Virus record (IMG/VR): IMGVR_UViG_3300036790_000396
Span: 82,945 to 146,944 of that record
Length of the DNA stretch: 64,000 bases
DNA from: a virus
Direction: 5' to 3' (one strand)
Both the position numbers and the translations under genes were made by a program. Of the stretch, positions 7,324-15,478 are shown piece after piece. Under the pieces are notes generated by a model. That model did not search any database and was not told where the DNA came from. It saw only the letters and a list, made by a program, of their open reading frames with translations. Position 1 is the stretch's first letter. Each line of letters begins with the position of its first letter.

Positions 7324-10300
7324 ATGCCACAGCAACGTTTTGTCCGTATAGCGCATGATCCCGGAGACCCGCAGCTTTGTTCCCATTGCTTCGGGCCTGA
7401 GACGAGATACCTCACGCCGGATGGCGTCAAGACCTTGGGCGAGACGGTCGGGACTGCCCAGCGGGTAATGACCGCGGATTCCCTCCAGTCTCACGACGGG
7501 CGCTGGGCCGATGCTGAGATCCGCTCGTTCGGCGTACAGCAGCTGCACCGGATCACCCTGAAGCGCAACAAGGTAACCAAGGTGATCCGGGCGACTGCCG
7601 GGCACCGCTGGCTGGTGCGCCGCCCGGATCGCATTGTCACGACGGATCGTCTTCTCCCGGGCCACCGGCTGGCCACTGCCCGGCTCCCGCGCCAGGAGCT
7701 GGCGATGGACCGTGAGGGCATCTGCCATGGTTTCTTTTTCGGCGACGGAAGCCTGCGCCGCACGGAGAACGCTGATTACGGCAAAGTGATCCTGTGGGGG
7801 CAGAAGCGCGAGCTTGCTTCTTATTTTGAGGAAATAGCAGGTCGTCCCGGCGTCGAGAAGCACACTCCGAATGGCGTTCCCGGTCTTGCGTTCCAGGCCG
7901 GGATGAAGGGCTATGCCAAGTCGCTGCCGCTGCTGACGATGCCGCCCGAGTACCTTTACGGCTGGCTGGCCGGCTACTTTGCCGCAGACGGGTGGAGCGG
8001 GGGCACCAACGCCTCTCTCTCGTCTGCGGTGCGCGCTCACCTGGAGCACGTACGCGATATCTGCACGCTGCTCGGCATAGGTACTTACGGTATTACCTCG
8101 AAGACGCGCACTGGATTCGGGAAGGAATCTGAGATCTTCGAGGTCGGGTTCAGCCAGTCCGACCTCAATACGGATTTTTTCCTTCGCAGTGATCACCGCG
8201 AGGCCCGCAGGCCGCCGCCCCAGGAACGTTTCGGATGGACAGTCGTCTCCGTCGAGCCAGATGCTGAAGAAGAAGTCTTCTGCGCGATTGTTCCGGAGAA
8301 TGAGCGCTTCGCGCTCGAAGACAACATCCTCACCATGAACTGTCCTTTTTGCGGCTCCGGTCAGATTACGGGCAGATCTGACGGGGGCATAGACTGTGCT
8401 TTCTGCGGACAAAGCTTCATAGTTCGGGTACAGCCCGCTTTCCCAGGCATGCCGCAAGCGCCCGGAATGGGCGCTCCCACCGATGCCGGGCCCGAGGGCA
8501 TCCCGGTGGGCCTTCCCCCCGGTGCCGGGCCCGAGGGCCTTCCCCCCGGTGCCGACGGCGGCATGCCTCCCGGCGGGGACGAGGAAGGCGGCGGCTTCCC
8601 GCCCGGCGGTGACGAGGACGAAGAGGCCCCTCCCGGCGCGGATGACGAAGACGAGGACGACGGTGCTCCTCCCTTCGCGAAGAAATCATCGCGCCGCCTG
8701 GGCGCCCACGAGCATCCTGATGACGACCTGCGCCGTCACCTCGCCGAGGAGCACGGCCACGGCTGGATCGAGTACCCCGGCGTCAGCGAGATCAGCCGCA
8801 TCCACGATGCCGACCACCGCAACCGCGGCGCCGCCGCCCACCGCGGGGACATCGCCCCGCCGCTGCAGTCTCTTCCCGAGCCTGCGGCCAGGCACTGGCC
8901 GGCCCACCGCCGCGAGCGCTTCGACGATCCTCGCCTCGGCGACAGCTACGGCGACCGCTTCGGGGCTGAGGATGTTGCGGACCAGTACCGCCGCGAGACG
9001 CACGGACAGCCTTCCCCGGACTCGGACTACGGCCGGTTCGCCCCCGCGCCCCCGGAGCGCCGTCACCTGTCCGTCCGCCGCTACCGCACCATTTCCGGCG
9101 ACGTGCTCCCCGAGGACGCCTACATCCGCCATCTCGCCGTCCTGCACTCCGGCGGCAGCTCCCGCGTGCTGGCGCTGCTGCGCCGCGAGGCGGCATCCGG
9201 GGGCGACGACGGCAGGCTGCCCCCCCGCAGCGTCATGACGCAGCGCCAGCACCTGCAGGCGACCCGGGACATGCGCGACCGTCTCGCCGCGTCCGGGTTC
9301 CCGATGGACGCCCCGTCAGGCGACGAGGACATGCGGATGAACCCGTCGTGCAGGCTGGAGACGGGGCATCACATCTCATTCGGCGTGGAGCTGCGCGGCG
9401 GGAAGCACTCGATGTTCATCACCCACCCGGCGGACATGGGCCAGGGCCGCACGTTCCTGGAAGTCGGCCTGGGGCGTGACCCGTCCCGCGTGGCGGATCT
9501 CGCCCGCCGCGAGCTGGGCTGCCCTCATGTTGCGGGGGAAATGACGGAACAGCTCCGCGGCCACGGCGACGAGCCCCTCAGGCAGCCGCCCTCGGCCCGG
9601 TCGGTGAGGCACGAGGCGGAGGGCACGCAGCCGCGCGAGGCGTCCCTGCGGTACCGTGCCGCGTTCGACTGGGACAATGCCACCGAGGACGAGGCCGACC
9701 GTGAGTTCCAGCGCCGTGAGGACGGGATGCAGGATGCGGTAGAACGCCACGGCGTGGACAGCATCCTGCGTCCCAACCGCGTGAACCGGATAGAGACCGG
9801 TCACGAGATCTCTTTCGAGCACCATCCCGCGGAGGGGGAGGGAGATGATTACTGGACGGTCGGCGTCAACCATCCGGCTGACTCCTGGACCGGGGATGCG
9901 GAGCGCTACCCGCGCTACTACTGGAAGGGCTTCCGCGGTCCTGACGACGACGTGGTCCGCCAGGCGGTGCAGCACCTGCGCTCTCCCCGGACGATGGACG
10001 TGATGCGCGAGCAGTCCCGCCGTGCGATGAGCCGCGAGGCATCCCTGCGGCGCCGGGCCGACCTGGATTACGACGAGGTCCCTGAGGGGCACGCGATGTC
10101 CAAGCGGGAGCAGATCAGCCGGCTGCGCGAGATGCGCGGGCGCCTGGAGGACCACGGGATCCGGATGCTGCCGTCTGATAGCGGCATGGCTCCCTACTTC
10201 GACCTGGAGACCGGGCACCGCATCCTCCTGGGCCTTTCGCAGCAGCACGGGGACTGGCACATGTACGTCAACCACGCCCGCTCCGGCCCCGCAGCCGGCA

Positions 10301-10521
10301 TGCTGGCCGTGAACCTGGGCCCTGACTCCGGCCGCGTCCCGGACCTCATGCACCGCGAGCTGGGCTGCCGTACCGTCATGAATGCGATGATGAGCCAGTC
10401 GGCGAACGCGGCGAGGACGGAGCCGGGGGAAAGGCAGCCTAGGGTGCGCCATGTCGCCGAGGGCGTCATCCCGAACGAGCTGCGGCAGCGTGAGGCATCG
10501 GCACGACGGAGGATCGCGTGA
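7324..10521 (+). CDS. Zinc-finger/repeat structural protein interrupted by an intein, 1065 aa
   Basis: The spliced protein starts MPQQRFVRIAHD and joins LCSH to CPFCGSG after removal of an intein (residues 22-339). The joined N-terminus forms a CxxC...CxxC zinc ribbon ending IDCAFCGQSF. Then come a Gly/Pro/Asp-rich linker, an HL..EHG...H..DH segment, and three copies of a roughly 100-residue domain (near nt 9240-9530, 9690-9990 and 10090-10390), each with a helix, an LETGH or IETGH motif and a strand-rich core. Start: GGGAGG before ATG 7324. It overlaps the portal start by 4 nt. Probably virion-associated; function unknown. Confidence 0.75.
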   Translation: MPQQRFVRIAHDPGDPQLCSHCFGPETRYLTPDGVKTLGETVGTAQRVMTADSLQSHDGRWADAEIRSFGVQQLHRITLKRNKVTKVIRATAGHRWLVRRPDRIVTTDRLLPGHRLATARLPRQELAMDREGICHGFFFGDGSLRRTENADYGKVILWGQKRELASYFEEIAGRPGVEKHTPNGVPGLAFQAGMKGYAKSLPLLTMPPEYLYGWLAGYFAADGWSGGTNASLSSAVRAHLEHVRDICTLLGIGTYGITSKTRTGFGKESEIFEVGFSQSDLNTDFFLRSDHREARRPPPQERFGWTVVSVEPDAEEEVFCAIVPENERFALEDNILTMNCPFCGSGQITGRSDGGIDCAFCGQSFIVRVQPAFPGMPQAPGMGAPTDAGPEGIPVGLPPGAGPEGLPPGADGGMPPGGDEEGGGFPPGGDEDEEAPPGADDEDEDDGAPPFAKKSSRRLGAHEHPDDDLRRHLAEEHGHGWIEYPGVSEISRIHDADHRNRGAAAHRGDIAPPLQSLPEPAARHWPAHRRERFDDPRLGDSYGDRFGAEDVADQYRRETHGQPSPDSDYGRFAPAPPERRHLSVRRYRTISGDVLPEDAYIRHLAVLHSGGSSRVLALLRREAASGGDDGRLPPRSVMTQRQHLQATRDMRDRLAASGFPMDAPSGDEDMRMNPSCRLETGHHISFGVELRGGKHSMFITHPADMGQGRTFLEVGLGRDPSRVADLARRELGCPHVAGEMTEQLRGHGDEPLRQPPSARSVRHEAEGTQPREASLRYRAAFDWDNATEDEADREFQRREDGMQDAVERHGVDSILRPNRVNRIETGHEISFEHHPAEGEGDDYWTVGVNHPADSWTGDAERYPRYYWKGFRGPDDDVVRQAVQHLRSPRTMDVMREQSRRAMSREASLRRRADLDYDEVPEGHAMSKREQISRLREMRGRLEDHGIRMLPSDSGMAPYFDLETGHRILLGLSQQHGDWHMYVNHARSGPAAGMLAVNLGPDSGRVPDLMHRELGCRTVMNAMMSQSANAARTEPGERQPRVRHVAEGVIPNELRQREASARRRIA
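7387..8340 (+). mobile_element. Intein with LAGLIDADG endonuclease domain
   Basis: About 318 codons from the first Cys (CFGPETRYLTPDG) to NILTMN, followed by Cys as the +1 residue. Block B shows ATAGHRW; the endonuclease motifs are HGFFFGDG and WLAGYFAADG; block F is EEVFCAIVPENERF. The usual penultimate His is Met. Codons are less GC-rich than in the host gene. Confidence 0.9.
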
Positions 10522-13500
10522 AGGTCAGGTTCTCGCCGACGGCGGCGCTCCAGCGCGACCAGGCGGTCGCCCAGGGCATGAGCCGGATGCTCGCCCGCGG
10601 CGCGGAAGGCGCCCGCGATGACATGACCCCCGAGGTCGCCGAGGCCCGCATCAACCGGCGGGCATCGCTGCGCCGGACCGGCAGCTACGGCGGGGGAGGA
10701 GGCGGCGGAGCCTCTGGAGGCTTCTCGGACATTCAGTTCGCAACCGGGAGGCCCAGGGATCCTCTCTTCTACTGGAGGCAGAACAACCTCCCGTACGACT
10801 TCAGCCAGAACGAGGAGCTGGCGAAAGTCCGTGCCTTCTGCCGGCTGCTGTACCAGACCGACCCGATTGTCGGGTCCTGCATCGACATCTTCACGAAGTT
10901 CCCCACGATCGGGATGAACCTGGAGTGCCTCGGGCGTGACACGGGAGTCCTGACGCGCCAGGGCATGCGTCCTATCGGCGAGCTAGCCGGATCTGCCCAG
11001 GAGATCCTGACCGTCGGCGGCAAGTGGGCTACGGCGAAGTTCGAGAATTACGGCAGCAGGCGCCTTTACAAGATCACCCTGCGCCGTAACCGTCGTGAGA
11101 AGACGATTTACGCCACAGAAAATCACCGCTGGTTCCGCTGGAATGCGGACAAGGAAGCAAGGCGCTACGAGGGATCTTTCAATCCTGCTTCTAAGGTTTC
11201 GTGGGAGGATGTTCGAGAAATAAGGCTTAAATACGCTGAAGGCGATATTACTCAGAAGGACCTGGCTTCAGAGTACGGGATAACTCAGCCGGCGATCGGC
11301 CAGATAATCAGGCATGGCACCTGGAAGAATCCTCCCGCTGAGAAAAAGGAGCAGGCAACTAGAGCCTTTCCGGTGAAGGAAGAGGCAGTCACCGCTGACC
11401 TCATGCCGGGAGACCGGCTTGTCAGCGGGTGGTCGAAGAACCTCATCCATTCGACGTTTCCTTCTCCTTTTGGGATCGCGCATGGCATGACGTACGGAGA
11501 CGGTTCTCTGGAGACATCCGGAGGCGGCTCCTACATCACGCTGTACGGGGTGAAGGATCTCCAGATGCTGCCGTATTTCAACGGCTGCCATGTGACGGAT
11601 CCTCCCTCTGAAGCTCGCCGGAACGGAAGGCGCGTCAGCGGCCTTCCGTCTTCGTTCAGGCAGCGCCCGACCTTGGACGAAGGGACTTCCTACCTGTACG
11701 GCTGGCTGGCTGGCTACTTTGCGGCAGACGGCACCGTGTCCAGTGGCGGAGAGTGCTACCTAGATACTGCTTTTGAAGACAATGCCAGGTTCATTCAGCA
11801 TCTCTGCACAGTCTTGGGAATCAAGACCTATGACTATTACGCGTACACGGTGCCCTTTGTTCAGACGCCTCAGGGAGCTGTCTACGAAAATCACGAATCA
11901 TACCGCGTGCCCATCGATTCTGCGTCTCTTACGAAGGATTTCTTCTGCATCAGCGAGCATCGTGCGCGATGGGAAGGGCGCAAGGAACGTCAGCGACGAG
12001 AAGAATGGACTGTCATAGGAGTAGAGCGTACAGACCAGGTCGAAGAGGTTTTCTGCGCTAAGGTTCCCGAAACGGAATCTTTTGTCATCGAGGGAAATAT
12101 CCTCACCGGAAACTGCAAGGACAGCCGGCTGGAGGATTTCCACGGCGGCCTGTTCTTCGACGAGGACCATCTCGACTACGAGGAGTTCCTCGTCGACATC
12201 GGCCGCGAGTACTGGACTTCCGGGGAGGCGTGGCCGTTCGCCACGTTCAACGAGGATCTCGGCATCTGGGATGACGAGGAGCTGCTCAACCCCGACGACG
12301 TCAAGGTCGAGCGCAGCCCGTTCCTGAAGGAGCCCCGCTACTTCATCCGGCTCCCGTGGACCATCCGGCAGATCCTGCAGACGCGCCAGCCCCAGTACGA
12401 GTACTCCCGCCTCGTGCAGGAGTACCCCGAGCTGACCGCCTACACGGCGGAGAACACGTTCATGCCCGTGTCGAACGTGCTGCTGCGCCAGCTGAAGTTC
12501 CGCGGCGACACGTTCAACGTCCGCGGCCTCCCGCTGCTGACCCGCGCCATGCGCGCGATGCTGCAGAAGGAGATGCTCAACACCGCGCTGGACTCGATCG
12601 CGGACCGGCTCTACACGCCGCTGATCCTGTGCAAGCTCGGCGCCTCCGCCACCGACCTCGGGACCAGCCAGCCGTGGATCCCCACCGAGGACGACATGGA
12701 GAACTTCGAGCTGGCCCTCGACGCCGCCCTCGCCGGGGACTTCCGTGCCCTGATCTACAACTTCGCCGTCGACATGGCGCCCGTCCTGGGCCGCGAGCAG
12801 ATGCCCGACCTCACCCCTGACTTCGAGCGGATCGAGGACACGGTGCTGCAGGTCTTCGGGCTGTCCCGCACGCTGCTCACCGGTGCCGGGGCCGGGCAGA
12901 CCTACGCCGCCGACGCGCTGAACAAGGATCTCGTCACCCAGCTGATGAGCCGGTACCAGAAGTTCCTTGCCCGCCACTTCCGGCAGCGCGCCCAGGTCGT
13001 CGCCGAGGCCCAGGAGCACTACGACTACCGCGAGCACGGCGGCAAGAGGTACGTCATCATGGAGGAAGTCCTCGAAACCGACGAGGAGACCGGCGAGAAG
13101 CGCCTCGTCGAGCAGCCCAAGCTGCTGGTGCCCGAGCTGAAGTTCAAGGTGCTGAACCTGTCGGACGAGGACGCCCGGCGCCAGTTCATCGAGGCGCTGC
13201 GCTCCGGCGGCGTCCCCGTCTCCCAGCGCACCCGCACCCGCGGCCTCGACGTCGACCTGCAGGAGGAAGAGGAAGTCTCCTCCGACGAGGCCGTCCGCCA
13301 GGCGGTCAAGGAGCAGGAAACCCGCAGGCAGACGTTCATCGCGCTGCGAGACGGCGGCCTGCCCATCCCGGAGGATCTCGCGACGGACTTCAGCCCGCAC
13401 GCCCAGGTCCAGGGGATGCCCGCGATGCCCGGCGCACCGGGGATGCCGCTCCCGCGCCTGGGCAGCGAGCCGCAGCCGCTGATGGCCCTCGCCCCCGTCC

Positions 13501-13898
13501 CGCAGGACCAGGAGGAGGAGCAGGCCGCGCAGGAGGACGAGATGAACGCGCCGCCCGAGGACTCCGGGGGAGAGTTCCCGCCCGCAGGGGAGGAGAGCGC
13601 GGTGCCGCCCGAGTCGGGCGAGCAGCGCAAGGGGATGCCCAGCCAGGCTGCCCTGTTCCGGCGTACCGCCTCGTCCCGCGACCGCGCGCTGGCCCGCCGC
13701 CGGGAGCGCAGCGAGCGGCTGGCCGCGGAGGCCGCCGTCCCCGAGGAGCATGCCGGGGGCCCGGACAGCACCTGGCACTCGTACGGCACCCCCGAGCCGT
13801 ACCGGACGCCCGCGGTGGTGGGATCGCGGTGGTCGCGCCCGGCCGGGTCGGGCGAGAAGCCGGAAGCCGATGAGATGGAGTACTTGACACCAGGCTGA
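10518..13898 (+). CDS. Portal protein interrupted by an intein, 1126 aa
   Basis: Forms the DNA-entry vertex of the head. After a basic N-terminus comes the portal core: LFYWRQNNLPYDF, then DPIVGSCIDIFTKFP, then intein, then a domain with YEEFLVDIGREYWTSGEAW, PWTIRQIL, and QVFGLSRTLLTGAGAGQTYA, typical of large-phage portals. The C-terminal 200 residues are acidic and Pro-rich with RRTASSRD. Overlaps the preceding gene by 4 nt. Removing the intein (396 aa) leaves a 730-residue protein. Confidence 0.85.
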   Translation: MKVRFSPTAALQRDQAVAQGMSRMLARGAEGARDDMTPEVAEARINRRASLRRTGSYGGGGGGGASGGFSDIQFATGRPRDPLFYWRQNNLPYDFSQNEELAKVRAFCRLLYQTDPIVGSCIDIFTKFPTIGMNLECLGRDTGVLTRQGMRPIGELAGSAQEILTVGGKWATAKFENYGSRRLYKITLRRNRREKTIYATENHRWFRWNADKEARRYEGSFNPASKVSWEDVREIRLKYAEGDITQKDLASEYGITQPAIGQIIRHGTWKNPPAEKKEQATRAFPVKEEAVTADLMPGDRLVSGWSKNLIHSTFPSPFGIAHGMTYGDGSLETSGGGSYITLYGVKDLQMLPYFNGCHVTDPPSEARRNGRRVSGLPSSFRQRPTLDEGTSYLYGWLAGYFAADGTVSSGGECYLDTAFEDNARFIQHLCTVLGIKTYDYYAYTVPFVQTPQGAVYENHESYRVPIDSASLTKDFFCISEHRARWEGRKERQRREEWTVIGVERTDQVEEVFCAKVPETESFVIEGNILTGNCKDSRLEDFHGGLFFDEDHLDYEEFLVDIGREYWTSGEAWPFATFNEDLGIWDDEELLNPDDVKVERSPFLKEPRYFIRLPWTIRQILQTRQPQYEYSRLVQEYPELTAYTAENTFMPVSNVLLRQLKFRGDTFNVRGLPLLTRAMRAMLQKEMLNTALDSIADRLYTPLILCKLGASATDLGTSQPWIPTEDDMENFELALDAALAGDFRALIYNFAVDMAPVLGREQMPDLTPDFERIEDTVLQVFGLSRTLLTGAGAGQTYAADALNKDLVTQLMSRYQKFLARHFRQRAQVVAEAQEHYDYREHGGKRYVIMEEVLETDEETGEKRLVEQPKLLVPELKFKVLNLSDEDARRQFIEALRSGGVPVSQRTRTRGLDVDLQEEEEVSSDEAVRQAVKEQETRRQTFIALRDGGLPIPEDLATDFSPHAQVQGMPAMPGAPGMPLPRLGSEPQPLMALAPVPQDQEEEQAAQEDEMNAPPEDSGGEFPPAGEESAVPPESGEQRKGMPSQAALFRRTASSRDRALARRRERSERLAAEAAVPEEHAGGPDSTWHSYGTPEPYRTPAVVGSRWSRPAGSGEKPEADEMEYLTPG
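10926..12113 (+). mobile_element. Second intein, in the portal gene
   Basis: 396 codons from Cys (CLGRDTGVLTRQGMRPIG) to EGNILTGN, with Cys +1. Block B is ATENHRW; endonuclease motifs are HGMTYGDG and WLAGYFAADG. Between them an extra helix-turn-helix (TQKDLASEYGITQPAIGQII) may add DNA recognition. The penultimate residue is Gly, not His. Similar in style to the int at 7387, so the two are probably related. Confidence 0.9.
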
Positions 13899-13917
13899 TT
13901 ACCAATAATATTAGTGA
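13884..13917 (+). promoter_or_regulatory. Strong promoter with embedded palindromic motif, copy 4
   Basis: TTGACA (13884-13889), a 16-nt spacer, and TAATAT (13906-13911) form a near-consensus promoter. The degenerate motif TACCAATAATATTAGTGA overlaps the -10 box. It would drive the RNA cluster that follows. Confidence 0.7.
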
Positions 13918-13928
13918 CGCGGCTCCTG

Positions 13929-13990
13929 GCACGTGATTCGCACTCCGGCATTCACCGGATGGAGAGGACTGCGAATCCTCTCGCGCGTGC
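13929..13990 (+). ncRNA. Structured RNA, D-arm-less tRNA-like fold or long hairpin
   Basis: GCACGTG pairs with CGCGTGC (7 bp, one G-T) to close the element. Inside are TCCGG/CCGGA with a 6-nt loop and AGAGG/CCTCT with a 9-nt loop. Alternatively GATTCGCA pairs perfectly with TGCGAATC. It lies just after the promoter at 13884 and before two tRNA-like genes. Confidence 0.4.
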
Positions 13991-14014
13991 TTCGCTAAGT
14001 CCCGGGAGCGGGCA

Positions 14015-14068
14015 GGCGGCTGCCGCCGACCTAGTCGGAGAGGCATCTCCGGCAAGGCGGCAGCCGCC
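14015..14068 (+). ncRNA. Branched RNA with a 13-bp closing stem
   Basis: GGCGGCTGCCGCC (14015-14027) is the exact reverse complement of 14056-14068. Between them are two small hairpins, GAC/GTC and GGAGA/TCTCC. This could be a processing signal or a small RNA; not a terminator, since no T-run follows. Confidence 0.4.
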
Positions 14069-14074
14069 GTCACG

Positions 14075-14157
14075 GGGCACGTAGCTCAATAGCAGAGCCG
14101 GCCGGCGCCGTTAAACAACAGAGGCCAGAGATGCAGGTGCAAATCCTGCCGTGCCCC
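14075..14157 (+). tRNA. tRNA-like gene with oversized anticodon loop
   Basis: Acceptor GGGCACG/CGTGCCC is 7 of 7 paired. D stem GCTC/GAGC and T arm GCAGG-TGCAAAT-CCTGC are canonical. The anticodon stem can only be drawn as GGCC/GGCC (14100-14103 with 14123-14126), leaving a 19-nt loop rather than 7, so no anticodon can be assigned. No CCA is encoded. Confidence 0.6.
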
Positions 14158-14173
14158 CTCGTACGCTGGGACC

Positions 14174-14251
14174 GGGCGGGTAGCTCAGGTGGCAGAGCGC
14201 GCGCTGGCGTCCCCGGCGCGGACAGTGCCGGTTCGAGTCCGGCCCCGCCCT
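14174..14251 (+). tRNA. Second tRNA-like gene with enlarged anticodon loop
   Basis: Acceptor GGGCGGG/CCCGCCC, D arm GCTC-AGGTGGCA-GAGC and T arm GCCGG-TTCGAGT-CCGGC are all canonical. The anticodon stem CGCGC/GCGCG encloses 11 nt (TGGCGTCCCCG) instead of 7; Gly-CCC or Ala-GGC could be read in different registers. No encoded CCA. Confidence 0.65.
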
Positions 14252-14287
14252 GGGGCCATCCCTCGGAAGAAACGAGAGGGAGGCCCC
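14252..14287 (+). promoter_or_regulatory. Hairpin leader holding the ribosome site
   Basis: GGGGCC...CCCTC pairs with GAGGG...GGCCCC around the loop GGAAGAAACGA, directly before the GTG at 14288. The purine-rich ribosome site lies in the 3' strand of the stem. Similar CCTCGGAAG leaders precede 7324 and 27878. Confidence 0.5.
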
Positions 14288-15478
14288 GTGGAACGACGCA
14301 TCACCCGGCACGCCGCCAGGCTGGCCGCGCAGGACACCGGACCGGACGCTGACTTCCGGCAGGGCCAGCGCGTGCGCACCGCTGACGGCATCGCCGGCAC
14401 CGTGGCCGCTGTCGAGCCCGGCTTCTCGCCCGGCTCCGAGACCTACTCCGTGACCCTCGACGGCGGCATGGGCGGGGGCTCTTACAGTCCCGGCCAGCTC
14501 CGCGCGGTGGCCGCGATCGACGAGGTGACCGCCGATATCGACGGCAAGCTCGCCTCCGACTCCTACCCCGAGATGGGCACCATCCTGCACGACCGCCCCG
14601 ACCCCGGCCGCGAGATCACCGTCATCGGCATGCGCAAGCAGGCCGCTTCCCAGTTTCACCAGCAGATGGACCCGTTCCTGTACCGCGGCCTCAATGTCGA
14701 GCTGCCGCCGGACGTGCACGCGAAGGTTCACGACTCGTCTCGCCCTGAGCATGAGCGCGGATTCCATCTCGCCCGCTACCTCCTCACGCACCCGCACCCG
14801 TTCGGGGGAGAAGCCGGAGAAGGGCTGGGCCGGGACTGGTACTACGACTCGCACAAGGCGTCCGAGGCGGCCGAGCAGAGAATGCCCTGGTCCCGGAACC
14901 TCAGCAGCGGGCGCGACCCGAAGCGCACTCCCGTCGTCGTCAAGGCGTACAACCCCGAACTGGAGCATCTCCTCAAGCCGGAGGAAATGGCTTCCTACAC
15001 GCGGTCCCGGAACTGGTCTGATGTCATGATGCCCGAGCACGGCAAAACCGAGGTGCGCCGCGCCGGATCACCGGTTGAGATCCATTCCCTGTGGTGGAAC
15101 CACCCGGAGCACCTCGACCCGGGATCCCTGCATTACGGGGAAGAGGGCGAGCTGCAGTTCCCGGAGCCGATCCGGGTGAAGGCCGGCCTGTCGCGCAGCG
15201 CCGCCGACCAGGGCGAGATGGAGCGCCACCTGACGCTGCCCGCCGGCAACGGCGGCCACGGCATGCCCCCGGAGATAATGCGCGCCTTCCGCAGCGGCGG
15301 CCGGGGCCTGGAAGACGTGCACTCGCAGATCCACGCGAAGCACGACTTCGGCGAGCACGAACTCAGCCACCATCACGGCGGTCCCTCCGCCTGGGAGTAC
15401 GGCGCCGACGCCGCGGGCACCCACGCGTTCACCGGCTCGCGCCGCTGGATTCCCGCCGACCCCCGCTGGGAGGCATGA
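14288..15478 (+). CDS. Virion protein with one ADP-ribosyltransferase-like domain, 396 aa
   Basis: Start GTG 14288 (MERRITRHAARLAAQD) after GAGGGAGG. An N-terminal SH3-like segment (FRQGQRVRTADGIAGTV) is followed from about residue 131 by LYRGLNVELPPDVHAKVHD, the Arg motif of an R-S-E-type ADP-ribosyltransferase fold, and an ordered stretch ending PVEIHSLWW. The usual Ser motif appears as YYDSHKAS and the acidic motif only as KTEV, so activity is doubtful. The same pattern recurs three times in the next gene, whose ATG overlaps this stop. Confidence 0.6.
   Translation: MERRITRHAARLAAQDTGPDADFRQGQRVRTADGIAGTVAAVEPGFSPGSETYSVTLDGGMGGGSYSPGQLRAVAAIDEVTADIDGKLASDSYPEMGTILHDRPDPGREITVIGMRKQAASQFHQQMDPFLYRGLNVELPPDVHAKVHDSSRPEHERGFHLARYLLTHPHPFGGEAGEGLGRDWYYDSHKASEAAEQRMPWSRNLSSGRDPKRTPVVVKAYNPELEHLLKPEEMASYTRSRNWSDVMMPEHGKTEVRRAGSPVEIHSLWWNHPEHLDPGSLHYGEEGELQFPEPIRVKAGLSRSAADQGEMERHLTLPAGNGGHGMPPEIMRAFRSGGRGLEDVHSQIHAKHDFGEHELSHHHGGPSAWEYGADAAGTHAFTGSRRWIPADPRWEA

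Noticed and set aside
11898-13778. A 626-codon minus-strand frame over the portal gene
   Set aside because: Composition is a mirror of the portal codons; the portal protein is clear on the other strand.
14075-14251. Reading the two plus-strand tRNA-like genes as permuted
   Set aside because: Their acceptor halves pair in the normal order (7 of 7 each), and cross-pairing between the two genes is poor.
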